Shown piece after piece: positions 1-8,587 of a DNA stretch of 64,000 nt. Numbering within the stretch: position 1 is the stretch's first letter; each line of letters starts with the position of its first letter. Made by a program: the position numbers and the translations under genes. The notes under the pieces were generated by a model. It worked only from the letters and a program-made list of their open reading frames with translations, ran no database searches and had not been told where the DNA came from. Origin of the DNA: Kitasatospora atroaurantiaca (lineage in GTDB: Bacteria; Actinomycetota; Actinomycetes; Streptomycetales; Streptomycetaceae); contig NZ_VIVR01000001.1 of assembly GCF_007828955.1 (NCBI RefSeq), forward strand, positions 4,154,001 to 4,218,000, read 5' to 3'.

Positions 1-2
1 TG

Positions 3-182
3 GGGTGGCTCCTCCTGGGCGAGCGCCTGGCACCCGGTGCGCTGATCGGCACCGCGCTGATCACCGCCGCCGTCGCGTGGACGGTGCTTTCCCAGCCGGG
101 TGCGCGACGGCCGCGCACGGCAACCCGATCGAGAACGAACCGACAGACCACCCATCACATGAGAGCGAAGGCGAACACATGA
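3..182 (+). CDS. EamA/DMT-family transporter, C-terminal end (partial)
   Basis: Only the last 59 codons lie in the window; the gene starts upstream. The reading frame gives WLLLGERLAPGALIGTALI followed by a hydrophobic stretch and a basic hydrophilic tail, which is the typical last transmembrane helix of drug/metabolite transporters (EamA family): the GE-x-L motif entering a final helix. Its TGA (180-182) overlaps the ATG of the carrier-protein gene (179-181), so it is translationally coupled to the biosynthetic operon. Inference: an exporter, or less likely an importer, for the product or a precursor. The remaining helices cannot be seen, so the family call rests on the C-terminus alone. Confidence 0.6.
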   Translation, partial: GWLLLGERLAPGALIGTALITAAVAWTVLSQPGARRPRTATRSRTNRQTTHHMRAKANT

Positions 183-442
183 GCACCGTCCTGGCCGACA
201 CGGTCCGAGAGAACCTGATCCGGACTCTCGGTGTCATCAAGAAGCGCGAGGTCGGCCCGGAGCTGGCCGACGACGACAACTTCATGCGCGCCCTGAACAT
301 GGACTCGCTGGACGCGGTGGAACTGACCGTCCGTCTGAGCAGCGACTTCGGAGTGGAGTTCGGTGCCGAGGCGGACGATCTCGACGCGCTGGAGAGCCTG
401 ACCGCGCTGATCGATCTCGTCACGCGGCGGAGTGCCCGATGA
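179..442 (+). CDS. Acyl/peptidyl carrier protein
   Basis: An 87-residue discrete carrier protein. The 4'-phosphopantetheine attachment site is Ser43 in NMDSLDAVEL, the DSL motif, flanked by the acidic helices usual for acyl carrier proteins. An AAGG Shine-Dalgarno lies 7 bases before the ATG, and the ATG overlaps the stop of the exporter gene. Its own stop overlaps the start of the adenylation gene. The expected role is to carry the acid activated by the neighbouring adenylation enzyme while the flavoenzymes, P450 and methyltransferase act on it. A phosphopantetheinyl transferase must come from elsewhere. The size and motif make the call secure; the substrate is unknown. Confidence 0.93.
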   Translation: MSTVLADTVRENLIRTLGVIKKREVGPELADDDNFMRALNMDSLDAVELTVRLSSDFGVEFGAEADDLDALESLTALIDLVTRRSAR

Positions 443-1950
443 CCGGCACGCTCCTCAAGGCCCTTGCCGACCACGCGCACAGCGCCCCCGACCGGTGCGC
501 CCTGGCGGTACCGGGGCGCCGCGTCGGCTACGGACAGCTCTTCGACGAGGCCCGCGGCGTCGCCGCCGGGCTCCAGCGGCGGGGGATCGGGTCCGGCGAC
601 CGGGTCGCGGTGCACGGGGAGAAGTCGATCGCCTCGGTGACTGCCATCCTCGGGGTGCTGCTGTCCGGGGCGGCGTACGTCCCCCTGGACCCGGCGGCGC
701 CGCCCGCTCGCAGGCGCTCGCTGGTCGAGGACGCCGGGGCGGCCGCGGTGCTGACGGCCCGGCCGAAGGCGGACCAACTGGCGGCGGAGCTCGGCTCGGT
801 ACGCGCCCCGGTGCCGGTCCTGGCCGTCGAGGACCAGACCTCGCTCGACGGCTGGCGGGACGTCACGGTCGGTCCGGACGACCTCGCCTATGTGCTCTAC
901 ACCTCGGGCAGCACCGGCCGGCCCAAGGGTGTCTGCATCCCGCACCGGGCGCTCGATGCCTTCTTCGGCGCGGTGAGCGGGCTGCTCGACCTCGGCCCCG
1001 AGGCGGTCTGCCTGAACACCTCGGCACTGCACTTCGATGTCTCCGTCGTCGACCTGCTCCTCCCGCTCGTCCACGGCGCGACGGTGCATCTGGGCCCCGC
1101 CGTGCCGCTGCCCGGCGTGCTGCTGGACCTGATCGAGCGTGAGCGGGTCACCCACATGGCGGCGGTCGGTTCGACGCTGACCCTGCTCGCACAGCATGGG
1201 AACGGCCTGACCGGCAGGGAGTTGGGCAGCCTGCGACGGATCATGACCGGCGCGGAGGTCCTCAACCCGGCCACCGTGCAGGCGTGGCTGGCGGCAGCGG
1301 AGAACGTCGAGGTCGTCAACGGGTACGGACCGACCGAGGCCACCTGCCTGGTGGTTGCGGAGCCGATCGCCCGCCGGGAGCCCGGCCGCACCGAGCCCTA
1401 TCCGATCGGGCGGCCGCTGCCCGGAGTGCGGATCGCCTTCCGTGCACCGGACGGGACGGTGACCGCGGACGGGCCGGGCGAGATCCTCGTCTCCGGCGCG
1501 CAGGTGATGACGGGCTACCTGAACCGGCCGGAGGAGGAGCGGGCCGCCTTCCAGGAGGTCGAGGGCACTCGGTACTACCGGACCGGGGATCTCGGGCACC
1601 TGCGTCCCGACGGGGTCATCGCCTTCGCCGGCCGGGCCGACGACGAGGTCAAGGTCCGCGGCTACCGGATCAACCTCAACGAGGTGCGGGGCGCGGTCGA
1701 GTCGCACCCGGCGGTCGCCCAGGCCTTCGCCGCCGCGTCCCCTGACGAGCGCGACGGGCTGGCGCTGGTCTGCGCGGTCCGGCTCCGCACCGAGGGCGGC
1801 GCCACCGACGCCGACCTCGTCGCGCACGTCGCGGGCATGCTGCCCCGCTACATGGTGCCCCGCGACTTCGTCTTCGTCCCCGAATTCCCCGCGCTGTCCT
1901 CCGGCAAGCCGGACACCGTGCGGCTGCGCGAGCTGGTGGGTGCCCGATGA
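439..1950 (+). CDS. Stand-alone adenylation enzyme (amino/aryl acid-ACP ligase)
   Basis: A 503-residue ANL-superfamily adenylating enzyme. Core motifs are intact: A3 YTSGSTGRPKG at 154-164, A4 FD at 199-200, A5 NGYGPTEA at 294-301, A7 YRTGD at 380-384, A8 VKVRGYRI at 404-411, and the A10 lysine in SSGK at 487-490. There is no fused carrier or condensation domain. The aspartate after the A4 Phe, which usually pairs with an alpha-amino group, is present, so an amino acid is a plausible substrate; a by-eye pocket reading starts D-V-V but matched no code I know. It should load the upstream carrier protein. The start overlaps the carrier gene's stop by 4 bases and the end overlaps the next gene. 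The enzyme class is secure; substrate specificity is not. Confidence 0.9.
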   Translation: MTGTLLKALADHAHSAPDRCALAVPGRRVGYGQLFDEARGVAAGLQRRGIGSGDRVAVHGEKSIASVTAILGVLLSGAAYVPLDPAAPPARRRSLVEDAGAAAVLTARPKADQLAAELGSVRAPVPVLAVEDQTSLDGWRDVTVGPDDLAYVLYTSGSTGRPKGVCIPHRALDAFFGAVSGLLDLGPEAVCLNTSALHFDVSVVDLLLPLVHGATVHLGPAVPLPGVLLDLIERERVTHMAAVGSTLTLLAQHGNGLTGRELGSLRRIMTGAEVLNPATVQAWLAAAENVEVVNGYGPTEATCLVVAEPIARREPGRTEPYPIGRPLPGVRIAFRAPDGTVTADGPGEILVSGAQVMTGYLNRPEEERAAFQEVEGTRYYRTGDLGHLRPDGVIAFAGRADDEVKVRGYRINLNEVRGAVESHPAVAQAFAAASPDERDGLALVCAVRLRTEGGATDADLVAHVAGMLPRYMVPRDFVFVPEFPALSSGKPDTVRLRELVGAR

Positions 1951-3119
1951 CTCTGCAAGGTACCCGGACCGGCTGGTTCACCCCGGCGCAGGAGGAACTG
2001 CGCCGCGAACTGGCCGACCACCTGGCAACCGAGGTCGAACCGCGGATCGCCGACTGGGAGGCGGCAGGCCGCTTCCCGCTGCGCGAGGTACTGACCGGTC
2101 TGGCCGACCGCGGCTGGCTGGGGATGCGTTTCCCGGAGGCAGTCGGCGGCCGGGGCGGCAGTGCCTGGGACCACGCGGTCTTCGCCGAGAGCCTCGGCGG
2201 CCTGTCCTCCGACAGCGTCGGCATGGCGATCACCGTGCACAACGACATGGTGGCACCGATGATCGCCGACAGCGGGCGGGAGGACGCCGTCGAACGGTTC
2301 CTGCGCCCCGCGCTGACCGGCCGTAGCGTACTCGCCCATGCCGTCTCGGAGGCGGGCGCCGGCTCGGACGTCGCCGCGGTGGCGGCCACCGCGACCCCGG
2401 TCGACGGCGGCTATCTGCTCAGCGGGACCAAGCGCTGGGTGGTCGGCGGACTCTACGCGGACGCGTTCGCGGTGCTCGCCCGCCTGCCCGAGGCCAGGGG
2501 ACCGTTCGGCCACGTCCTGCTGATGGTGCCCGGCGACGTCGAGGGCGTCCGGGCACTTCCCGGCGCCCCGACCCTCGGCCTGCGCGCCGCCGGAGTCGCC
2601 GGGACGGTCGAGTTCGACCGGGTCTTCGTCCCCGAGGCGCACCGCCTGGGCGGACACGGGCTCGGTCTGGTGGTCCAGCTCCGGCAGTTCGAGCAGGAGC
2701 GGATCATCTCGGCCTGCCGTGCGCTGGCGATCAGCTCCCGGCTGCTCGACCGGACACAGGAGCGGCTGGCCGAACGCACCAGCTTCGGGGCACCGATCGG
2801 CACCCGGCAGGACGTCGCGTTCCGGCTGTCCCGGCTGCGCGCGGAGGTGGAGAGCGCCCGACAGCTCGCCTACACGGCGATCGACCGCTGGCAGAACGGC
2901 GGTGAGCACCGGTCCGCGTCGGCCGCGGTGAAGCTCCGCTCCAGCCGGCTGGCCCGGACGGTGGCCCGCGAGTGCCTCCACCTGCACGGCTCCGTCGGTC
3001 AGCTCGCGAGCAACCCGGCCAACCGGGCCTTCCGTGACGCCCGGCTCTTCTCCATCTCCACCGGATCGGACGAAATGATGATGACCACACTGGCGCGCCT
3101 GGCGGGCTGGGATGACTGA
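1947..3119 (+). CDS. Acyl-CoA dehydrogenase-type flavoenzyme I
   Basis: A 390-residue, full-length acyl-CoA dehydrogenase-fold protein (FAD). The N-terminal helical domain, central beta domain (SEAGAGSD at 134-141) and C-terminal helical domain are all present. The catalytic base of medium-chain enzymes, the Glu in the YEGT motif, is not at its usual place: the sequence there is STGSDE. A Glu-Arg pair at 251-252 (FEQER) sits where isovaleryl-CoA dehydrogenases carry their base, so activity is probably kept. Together with an adenylation enzyme and carrier protein this recalls the PltF/PltL/PltE logic of pyrrole-2-carboxyl formation, in which a carrier-bound acyl group is desaturated. ATGA overlap upstream and an 8-base overlap with the second flavoenzyme. 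Confidence 0.88.
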   Translation: MTLQGTRTGWFTPAQEELRRELADHLATEVEPRIADWEAAGRFPLREVLTGLADRGWLGMRFPEAVGGRGGSAWDHAVFAESLGGLSSDSVGMAITVHNDMVAPMIADSGREDAVERFLRPALTGRSVLAHAVSEAGAGSDVAAVAATATPVDGGYLLSGTKRWVVGGLYADAFAVLARLPEARGPFGHVLLMVPGDVEGVRALPGAPTLGLRAAGVAGTVEFDRVFVPEAHRLGGHGLGLVVQLRQFEQERIISACRALAISSRLLDRTQERLAERTSFGAPIGTRQDVAFRLSRLRAEVESARQLAYTAIDRWQNGGEHRSASAAVKLRSSRLARTVARECLHLHGSVGQLASNPANRAFRDARLFSISTGSDEMMMTTLARLAGWDD

Positions 3120-4269
3120 GACACCGGCCCTGCGACGGGAGCCGGCCTCCTCACCCGACCAGGACTACGCCGATCGCGTCGCCGCCTTCATCGCGGCGCA
3201 CCCCGGACTGCTCGCCGCCGACCGCTGGGAGGACCCGGCGACCCCGCCGGTACGGGAACTGATCGCGGCCCTCGGGTCGGCCGGGCTGCTCCGCGACGCC
3301 TGGCCGAACCCGGCCGCGGCGGAGAAGAAGGGCCGCAGCGCGCTCTGCCTCGCGCTCGGCCGGGCCATCCAGCTGCACTCGGCCTTCGCCCGGGTCGGCA
3401 ACGGGGCACCGGGAGCGGCCGTGCTGACCCACCTGGAGGTGGGCACCCGCCTGCTCGCCCACCACCCGGCCCACCTCGCCGGTCTGCTGGACGGCACCAG
3501 CACGATCTCGCTCGCGGCCACCGAACCCGACGGCGGCAGCGACCTGTCCACCCTGTCCACCGTGGTGCGGCGGGAGGGCGGGCAGCTCACAGTCACCGGC
3601 GAGAAGTGGTTCATCAGCAACGCGCCCTTCGCCGACCTCCTCCTGGTGCTCGCCGACGACCCCGAGCACGCGACCGGCGCACGCAACGGCCCCGCGCTGC
3701 TCCTGGTCGCCGCGGGGGGCGGCGGCGTCAAGATCGAGGCGCTCGCCGGCTCGGGCCACACCGGGCTCACCGGAGCGATCGTCCTGGACCAGGCACCGGT
3801 GCTGGAGGTGCTGGCGCCCGCCGGGCACGGGCTGCTCATGCTGATGCGGCACTGGATCCACGAGCGGGTGATGCTCTCGCTGCGGATGACCGAGCTCGCC
3901 GCAGGTGTCCTGGACGACGCGGTGTCCGGAGCCCGGGAGCGCCAGACCTTCGGCTCCCCGCTGCTGACCAACCAGCACGTGCGCTTCGTCCTGGCCGAGC
4001 TGTCCGCCGAGATCGCGGAGGTGCGCTCCGCCGCCCTCCAGGGCGTACGGCTGCTGGTCGAGGGAACGTGCTCCGCCGCGTACGCGGCGATGTGCAAGTA
4101 CCGCGCCTCGGTGCTGCTGCGCCGGGTGGCCGACGAGGCGCTGCAACTCGCCGGCGCCGACGGATACCGGACCGGCCACCGGGCCGAGCGGGCGCTGCGT
4201 GACGGCCTCGGCCTCGCGCTCGCCGGCGGCACCGACGAACTCATGCTGATGCAGATCGGAAGAGGATGA
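3112..4269 (+). CDS. Acyl-CoA dehydrogenase-type flavoenzyme II
   Basis: A 385-residue second acyl-CoA dehydrogenase-fold protein directly after the first and overlapping it by 8 bases. It shows ATEPDGGSD at 136-144 and the C-terminal substrate loop GGTDELML. Like its neighbour it lacks the medium-chain-type Glu before the GT motif and carries a Glu-Arg pair at 251-252 (HERVM), the isovaleryl-type base position. The two proteins are diverged paralogues, so they could form a heteromer or catalyse two successive desaturations on the same carrier-bound acyl chain. Neither possibility can be separated from sequence alone. Confidence 0.88.
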   Translation: MTETPALRREPASSPDQDYADRVAAFIAAHPGLLAADRWEDPATPPVRELIAALGSAGLLRDAWPNPAAAEKKGRSALCLALGRAIQLHSAFARVGNGAPGAAVLTHLEVGTRLLAHHPAHLAGLLDGTSTISLAATEPDGGSDLSTLSTVVRREGGQLTVTGEKWFISNAPFADLLLVLADDPEHATGARNGPALLLVAAGGGGVKIEALAGSGHTGLTGAIVLDQAPVLEVLAPAGHGLLMLMRHWIHERVMLSLRMTELAAGVLDDAVSGARERQTFGSPLLTNQHVRFVLAELSAEIAEVRSAALQGVRLLVEGTCSAAYAAMCKYRASVLLRRVADEALQLAGADGYRTGHRAERALRDGLGLALAGGTDELMLMQIGRG

Positions 4270-4271
4270 CC

Positions 4272-5054
4272 ATGAGTCAGAAACTCAAGCAGTCGAAGTG
4301 GGACGCGGGCCGCTACGACGCCCAGTTCGGCTACGTGTCCCGCCTGGCGGGCGGCGTGATCGAGCTGCTGGACCCGCAACCCGGGGAGACCGTCCTGGAT
4401 CTGGGCTGCGGCACCGGAGAGCTGGCGGAGGAGATCCGGGCCCGTGGCGCCGAGGTCGTCCTGGTGGACAGCGACCCCGAGATGGTCGTCGCGGCCAGCA
4501 GGAGGCTCCAGCAGTCGGCCGTCCTGGCCGACGGTCACGACTTCAAGGTCGACGAGCCGGTCGACGCGGTCTTCTCCAACGCGGCCCTGCACTGGATGAC
4601 CCGGCCGGCCGAGGTCGTCCGGTCGGTGCGGGCGGCGCTGAAGCCGGGCGGCCGCTTCGTCGCCGAAATGGGCGGTGCCAACAATGTGGCCGCCGTCATC
4701 GGCGCGCTCCGGCGCGCGCTGGCCGAACGCGGACTGGCCGAGGGCATGCGGGTGCCGTGGTACTTCCCCGAGCCCGCCGAGTACGGCGCCCTGCTGGAGG
4801 CCAACGGCTTCCGGGTCAGCCTCGTGGAGCACTTCCCCCGCCTGACCGACCTCGACGACTGCCCCGAGGGCGTCGTGGACTGGCTCCGGATGTTCGGCGG
4901 GGCGCTCATCGAGCACGTCCCCGAGGCCGACCGCCCGGAGGTGCTGCGGCGCGCCGGGGAACTGGCCGCGCCCGAGCTGCTGCGCGACGGCCGGTGGTAC
5001 GCCGACTACTGGCGGCTCCGGTTCGTCGCGGTCGTCGAGGAGTCCGGCCGATGA
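4272..5054 (+). CDS. SAM-dependent methyltransferase (trans-aconitate methyltransferase-like)
   Basis: A 260-residue class I methyltransferase. Motif I is VLDLGCGTGELAEEI, followed by the acidic end of strand 2 (LVDSD) and a post-I SNAALHWM segment characteristic of the Tam/trans-aconitate group, which methylate carboxylates. I chose the ATG at 4272 because GAGG at 4262-4265 lies 6 bases before it; the ATG at 4266 overlaps the previous stop but leaves no spacer. The target may be a carboxyl, hydroxyl or amine of the pathway product. The gene overlaps the P450 start by 4 bases. Confidence 0.85.
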   Translation: MSQKLKQSKWDAGRYDAQFGYVSRLAGGVIELLDPQPGETVLDLGCGTGELAEEIRARGAEVVLVDSDPEMVVAASRRLQQSAVLADGHDFKVDEPVDAVFSNAALHWMTRPAEVVRSVRAALKPGGRFVAEMGGANNVAAVIGALRRALAERGLAEGMRVPWYFPEPAEYGALLEANGFRVSLVEHFPRLTDLDDCPEGVVDWLRMFGGALIEHVPEADRPEVLRRAGELAAPELLRDGRWYADYWRLRFVAVVEESGR

Positions 5055-6232
5055 GCGTCATGACGGCGATGCCCGGGCTCGACTCGGGCGACTTCCGCCT
5101 GGACCCGTACCCGGCGTATGCCCGGCTGCGCGCCGAGGGGCCGCTGCTCTGGTCGGAGCCGGACCGCACCTACTACGTGACCACCCATCAGGCGGTCGGG
5201 GCCGTCCTGCGGGACAAGAACGCCTCGGTCGAGAGCCCGTTCCGGGCCTCTCGGGTGCTGTTCGGCCGGACCGTGATGGACGTGGAGGGCAGCGAGCACG
5301 CCAGACTGCGCTCGCTCACCGGACGCAGCTTCGCGGCGCCGGCGGTGCCCGGCTACCTGGAGGAACTCGTCCCCGGGGCAGTGCACCAGGTGATCGACGG
5401 GCTGGCCGGCCGGGGGCGTGCGGACTTCGTCGCCGACTTCGCCAACGAAGTCCCGATCAGGGTGATGTCGCAGATCATCGGAGTGCGTACCGAGGACGTC
5501 GCGGAGTTCCAGTCCTGCACGGATGCGGTGATCGCCTACTTCGACTCCGCGACCGCGCAGAGCCGCAGAGCCGCCGTCTCGGCCTGGGCGGGCATGCGCG
5601 GCCTGCTGCACCGGCGGGTCGAGGAGCTGCGCCCGGCACCCGACGGGAGTGTGATCGGGCAGCTCCTCGCCGCCGCCGCGGAGGGCGCGGAGGTCGACGA
5701 CGACGAGATCGTGCGCCAGATCGGGCTGCTGATCCCGGCCGCGATCGACACCAGCAACCGGCTGCTCGCCAATGTCCTCCATATCCTGTGCAGCCGACCC
5801 GAGTTGCTCCACCAGGCCTATGCGGACCCCGACCTCCTCGACGGAATCGTCGAGGAGACCCTGAGGTTCGAGCCGCCGATCCACAGCACCGTGCGGATCT
5901 GGGCCGGCGGGGAACTGCTGGGCACCGAAGTCCCCCGGGGCTCGCTGCTCACCGTCCTGCTCGGCTCCGCCAACCGCGATCCCGGGGTCTTCGCCGATCC
6001 CGACGTCTTCGACCCGCTGCGCCCCGGCGCGGCGCGGCACCTGTCGTTCGGCGCCGGCCGCCATCAGTGCATGGGCCGCCGAATGGCGCTCGCCGAGGTG
6101 ACCACGGCACTCCGGATCCTGCTGGAGCGCTGCCCGGGGCTGCGATTCGCGCAGCCCGACCCCGACCCCATCGAGGGGTTCAGCTTTCGTTCCCCCGCCA
6201 CGCTCGTCCTCCAGTACGGGAGCCCCGCATGA
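5051..6232 (+). CDS. Cytochrome P450
   Basis: A 393-residue soluble bacterial P450. The haem loop FGAGRHQCMG has the ligand Cys340, and the ExxR motif is EETLRF at 268-273. The I-helix reads PAAIDTSNR, with Ala in place of the usual Gly but the acid-Thr pair retained. Likely a hydroxylase or epoxidase acting on the free or carrier-bound intermediate. No dedicated ferredoxin gene is visible nearby. ATGA overlap with the methyltransferase upstream and with the BtrH-like gene downstream. Confidence 0.93.
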   Translation: MSVMTAMPGLDSGDFRLDPYPAYARLRAEGPLLWSEPDRTYYVTTHQAVGAVLRDKNASVESPFRASRVLFGRTVMDVEGSEHARLRSLTGRSFAAPAVPGYLEELVPGAVHQVIDGLAGRGRADFVADFANEVPIRVMSQIIGVRTEDVAEFQSCTDAVIAYFDSATAQSRRAAVSAWAGMRGLLHRRVEELRPAPDGSVIGQLLAAAAEGAEVDDDEIVRQIGLLIPAAIDTSNRLLANVLHILCSRPELLHQAYADPDLLDGIVEETLRFEPPIHSTVRIWAGGELLGTEVPRGSLLTVLLGSANRDPGVFADPDVFDPLRPGAARHLSFGAGRHQCMGRRMALAEVTTALRILLERCPGLRFAQPDPDPIEGFSFRSPATLVLQYGSPA

Positions 6233-7248
6233 ACGCCGGCCAGATCAGCCACGAGTCCGCGACCACCGGTCTGCGGTGGGAGGCCGTGGAGAGCGTCTAC
6301 TACGACTGCCATGTGGTGAGCCTGGCGCAGCTGCTGCCCAGCCGGCTCTTCGCCGCCTTCCTGCTGGTCGCCGGTGCGCCCCGGATCCAGGCCGACTGGG
6401 GCGGGCTGACCTGCCGGAACCTGCTGGACAGCGAGGCCGCACGGGACGTCGTCCTCCTCCGGGAGTTCGGCGTGGAGAAGCACAACCTGCCGGTGGACGG
6501 GGACATCGAGGCCACCATCAGGGCCTCGGTGCGCGAGCACGGCCACTGCATCGCCCGGGTGGACAGCTACTACCACGAGCACTTCCAGGAGTACTACCTG
6601 CAGGAGCACCGCACCAACGGGCACAAGGTGACGGTCATCGACTTCGACCAGGACACCTACACCGGCATCGACAACGTCGGCGTGCGCACCCTGGCGCTGA
6701 CCTTCGACCGCCGGCTGTTCGTCGAGTCCGTGCGCTCGAACCTCTTCCACGTGTACGAGAAGCACGACACGCTCTACCGGCTGCACGTCGGCGCGGAGGC
6801 CGAGCGGCGGCTCGCGGACGGAGCCGTGCTCGAGCGCGAGCAGCGGACCGTGGCCGACTTCCTGGCGGACCGGGCGCGGCTGGCGACGCAGATCGACGCC
6901 TACCGGGAGGCGTTCACCCGTGATCTGGACGAGCCCGGCACCCGGCGGTACGCCCAGCTCGCCAACTCCTACACCACGGCGCTGATGATCGAGCGGGCCT
7001 ACCTGGCCCTGGTCGAGGCGCACGCGCGGACGACGGAGCCGTGGGCGGTCCTGCCCGACCGCGGCGAGCGGCTCATCGAGTCGCTGAACGACGCGATCAA
7101 GGCCTGGCGCATGTTCAAGATGCTCTGCCGTACCGCGCAGCTCGGCAACGAGGTCAAGGACACCGCGCTGCTCGGCGCACTGGGCCGGGTGGTGGCGGCG
7201 GAGCTCGCGACCATCGCCCCGGCGACCGGTGTCGGAGTCCCTGCGTGA
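6229..7248 (+). CDS. BtrH-like papain-fold acyltransferase
   Basis: A 339-residue protein whose N-terminal part matches the butirosin-H (BtrH_N) pattern: a catalytic Cys27 in YYDCHVVSL, then a Tyr/His-rich segment DSYYHEHFQEYY and a His132 in NGHKVTVIDFD with a nearby Asp, a papain-like triad. BtrH transfers an acyl group from the BtrI carrier protein to the amine of ribostamycin. By analogy this enzyme should release the carrier-bound acyl group of this operon onto an amine (or hydroxyl) acceptor, the step that replaces a condensation domain. The C-terminal 150 residues are helical and not recognised. The start overlaps the P450 stop. Confidence 0.72.
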   Translation: MNAGQISHESATTGLRWEAVESVYYDCHVVSLAQLLPSRLFAAFLLVAGAPRIQADWGGLTCRNLLDSEAARDVVLLREFGVEKHNLPVDGDIEATIRASVREHGHCIARVDSYYHEHFQEYYLQEHRTNGHKVTVIDFDQDTYTGIDNVGVRTLALTFDRRLFVESVRSNLFHVYEKHDTLYRLHVGAEAERRLADGAVLEREQRTVADFLADRARLATQIDAYREAFTRDLDEPGTRRYAQLANSYTTALMIERAYLALVEAHARTTEPWAVLPDRGERLIESLNDAIKAWRMFKMLCRTAQLGNEVKDTALLGALGRVVAAELATIAPATGVGVPA

Positions 7249-8054
7249 AGCTGTTCCTGCTCCCCCCGGCCGGAGCGTCCGCCGGTGTCTTCCGGGCCTG
7301 GCCCGAGGCGCTGCGCACCCGCACCGGGCTGCCGGTCGACATGGTGGCGGTCGAACTCCCCGGCCGGGGCGGCCGACTCGCAGAGCCGCTCGCCACTTCG
7401 CTGCCGGCCCTCGTGGACGAGCTGTTCCTGGAGCACACCCCCGAGCGGGGAGTCCCCTGGGCCGTGGTCGGACACAGCATGGGCGCCCTGTTGGGCGCTG
7501 CCTGGGCCGCCCGGGCGGCTGCAGACGGACGAGGGCCACAGTTCCTCGTGGTCAGCGCCTCGGTTCCGCCGTGGCTGCACTCCACAGCGGCCGACCTGGC
7601 CGGTCCGGACGAGGAGTTGTGGGGGAGGGTCGACGCCTTGGGCGGGCTGCCCGCCGTCATCCGGGAGAACCCGGTGGCCAGGCGGCTGTTCGGACGGGTG
7701 CTCCAGGCCGACATCACGGCGGCGGCACGGTACCGACCGGCGGGGCCGGCGCCGGTCGGCTGTCCGGTCGTCGCGGTGCGCGGCGCCGAGGACCCGCTGG
7801 TGGACGCTTCGCTGGTCGGTGGCTGGTCCGAGCTGACCGACCGGGGCTTCCGGGAACTCGTGCTGGGCGGAGGGCACTTCTACCGGGGCGGCGTCGACGA
7901 CCTGATCCCGGTGGTCGCCGATCAGCTGGCCCGTTCCGATGTCAGCAAGCTGCAACCCGTCGGCAGCTTGGTGCCGTCCGGATCCCGACCGCCGGGCCCG
8001 GCGCGCGGGCAGGGTGGTGTACCAACGAACTCTCACGGAAAGGCCGGGCGTTGA
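7245..8054 (+). CDS. Type II thioesterase
   Basis: A 269-residue alpha/beta-hydrolase of the GrsT/TEII family. It opens with KLFLLPPAGASA, has the nucleophile Ser78 in GHSMG, Asp183 in GAEDPLV and His211 in GGGHFY. Such enzymes clear mis-loaded acyl groups from carrier proteins. The start is a GTG overlapping the previous TGA. The last 35 residues after the normal end of the fold are Gly/Pro-rich and probably disordered. Its TGA overlaps the ATG of the next small gene. Confidence 0.88.
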   Translation: MKLFLLPPAGASAGVFRAWPEALRTRTGLPVDMVAVELPGRGGRLAEPLATSLPALVDELFLEHTPERGVPWAVVGHSMGALLGAAWAARAAADGRGPQFLVVSASVPPWLHSTAADLAGPDEELWGRVDALGGLPAVIRENPVARRLFGRVLQADITAAARYRPAGPAPVGCPVVAVRGAEDPLVDASLVGGWSELTDRGFRELVLGGGHFYRGGVDDLIPVVADQLARSDVSKLQPVGSLVPSGSRPPGPARGQGGVPTNSHGKAGR

Positions 8055-8308
8055 TGCCTCCCACTGCCCCGCACTCCGTCACCGTCCGCACCGACGACGC
8101 CCGCGCCGGTGCGGTGGAGCCGATCGGTGTGGCCCGGCTGCTCGCGCAGCTGCCGCCCTGCTGGCGCACCGACTTCCGGGCCGCCGGCGGCGGGCGGGTG
8201 GAGCTGTACGGCCTCGCGCCGGACGAGGCGGCGCTGCGCGAGGCGGTCGAACGGGCGCTGGCCGATCCGGCGCTCCGGGCCTGGCGGCTGTGCTCCACGG
8301 GTCTCTGA
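8054..8308 (+). CDS. Small hypothetical protein, last gene of the operon
   Basis: An 84-residue protein translationally coupled to the thioesterase (ATG overlapping TGA). It is soluble, with two predicted amphipathic helices (VARLLAQLPPCWRTDF and EAALREAVERALAD) and a central GGGRVELYGL strand. It is not an MbtH-like protein, as the conserved Trp pattern is absent, and I do not recognise the family. Its position suggests an accessory role in the pathway. Base composition matches its neighbours. Confidence 0.65.
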   Translation: MPPTAPHSVTVRTDDARAGAVEPIGVARLLAQLPPCWRTDFRAAGGGRVELYGLAPDEAALREAVERALADPALRAWRLCSTGL

Positions 8309-8478
8309 CAGCATGTTGCAGCCCCGCTGCAGCATGGTGGTGCCGCGACCGGCCGGTACGGTCCGCTCGGGCTGGCAGATTGGTCAGTGCCCGAGGGCGG
8401 AGGGAGGCAGACATGGCGGCGATGCCCGGCAACGGCTGGGAGTAGCACCGGCAGGTAACCGGGCTGCGGGGTACTCCC

Positions 8479-8554
8479 AGGGGCGCGAGGAACTGCGCGA
8501 GATCGGCAGGCACCGACCTGTGCCCTACCGCTTCGCGCAGTTCCTCGCGCCCCT
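8479..8554. repeat. Dispersed intergenic hairpin, copy 1
   Basis: Perfect 22-bp inverted repeat: left arm 8479-8500, right arm 8533-8554, with a 32-base loop. The arm is AGGGGCGCGAGGAACTGCG plus CGA. It lies between the convergent biosynthetic operon and the regulator gene, so it may end transcription from both sides. Three further copies occur in this window. Confidence 0.9.
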
Positions 8555-8587
8555 GTCGTGGTTGCCGGGCTGCCTACCGGTGGAGCC

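Noticed and set aside
61-1827. Long minus-strand open frame of 588 codons opposite the carrier-protein and adenylation genes.
   Set aside because: It mirrors the coding frame of the adenylation gene, is rich in Arg/Gly/Pro/His without a domain, and has no ribosome site; high-GC genes give such shadows.
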